Positions 6,212 through 6,390 of a stretch of DNA of 6,390 nucleotides are shown piece by piece. The number at the start of each line of letters is the position of its first letter. Position 1 is the stretch's first letter. The stretch is from Flavobacteriales bacterium (GTDB taxonomy: Bacteria; Bacteroidota; Bacteroidia; Flavobacteriales_F; PHOS-HE28), in NCBI GenBank assembly GCA_024640205.1, contig JAHEFL010000107.1:1-6390 (forward strand). Direction: 5' to 3'. Below the pieces are notes generated by a model. It was not told the DNA's origin. It saw nothing but the letters and a program-made list of their open reading frames with translations, and searched no databases. Position numbers and translations under genes: made by a program.

Positions 6212-6390
6212 ATGAACACGAATTGGGCAAAGATCCTGTTGTTCACCCTGATCGGTTTCGGGCTGGGCTTCCTTGTAAGTCGCAGCTACGGTGATCGCGG
6301 ATGCCATCGTGGTGGTTGTGAGCGTATGATGTCCTGCCACGCCTCCGGCGGCCATGGGTGTGGGCATCACGGCGGGAAGTCCGGTTGTTG
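6212..6390 (+). CDS. Small membrane-anchored Cys/His-rich protein, 3' end cut off
   Basis: The first 59 codons of an open frame running off the window; I do not recognise a family. Residues 1-6 are polar, residues about 7-22 (KILLFTLIGFGLGFLV) form one hydrophobic helix that could be a signal anchor or an uncleaved signal peptide, and a short basic turn with SRSYGDR follows. From residue 31 to 59 the sequence is packed with metal-ligand residues: C31, C36, C42, C50, C59 and H32, H43, H48, H52, H53, spaced by Gly, Ser and Arg. There is no lipobox. By composition it may bind transition metals on the periplasmic side, but neither orientation nor metal is shown. The final two bases are TG, so the next codon is Cys, Trp or a stop; the protein could end right here at 59 residues. 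Support for coding is the TACCTTCG motif just upstream, tight packing after the SDR gene and the coherent helix-plus-tail design. Confidence 0.6.
   Translation, partial: MNTNWAKILLFTLIGFGLGFLVSRSYGDRGCHRGGCERMMSCHASGGHGCGHHGGKSGC

Overview
The window looks like a chromosomal segment from a Bacteroidota bacterium, probably a flavobacteria-like lineage with moderately high GC content by eye. The main evidence is a full-length PorX-type protein (receiver plus PglZ domain), which is characteristic of Bacteroidota with type IX secretion. Supporting evidence is the porX-tsaE-alanine dehydrogenase gene order, a Bacteroidota-type alanine dehydrogenase, weak or absent Shine-Dalgarno sequences, and variants of the Bacteroidota -7 promoter motif (TAnnTTTG) before several genes. 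No rRNA, tRNA, CRISPR array, insertion sequence or phage gene was seen.

Layout. A divergent point at about 3097-3313 splits the window in two. Leftward on the minus strand run porX (1543-3096), tsaE (954-1382) and an alanine dehydrogenase-like gene (861 down to the window edge, 3' end missing). Rightward on the plus strand run an HD-domain phosphohydrolase (3314-4534), a GT32-like DXD glycosyltransferase (4633-5367), a classical short-chain dehydrogenase/reductase (5407-6198), and the start of a small membrane-anchored Cys/His-rich protein (6212 to the window edge). Coding density is high and no gene-free stretch exceeds about 220 bases.

How the genes may work together. PorX is the response regulator of type IX secretion, and its PglZ domain is a zinc phosphodiesterase acting on oligonucleotides. 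The HD protein opposite it is of the dNTPase/SAMHD1-like type, so two predicted nucleotide-acting hydrolases share one 217-bp intergenic region. TsaE is the ATPase of tRNA t6A synthesis and alanine dehydrogenase belongs to amino-acid metabolism; their place beside porX is probably conserved synteny rather than one pathway. The plus-strand genes after the HD gene look like a loose collection.

Most notable points: a strong inverted repeat (10-bp perfect arms plus 4 inner pairs) between tsaE and the alanine dehydrogenase gene; glutamine at the usual catalytic-histidine position of that dehydrogenase; the incomplete Cys/His-rich membrane protein; a smaller hairpin in the divergent intergenic region; and a recurring TACCTTCG promoter-like motif, once only 4 nt before a start codon. 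I see no clear evidence of a wholly new system.
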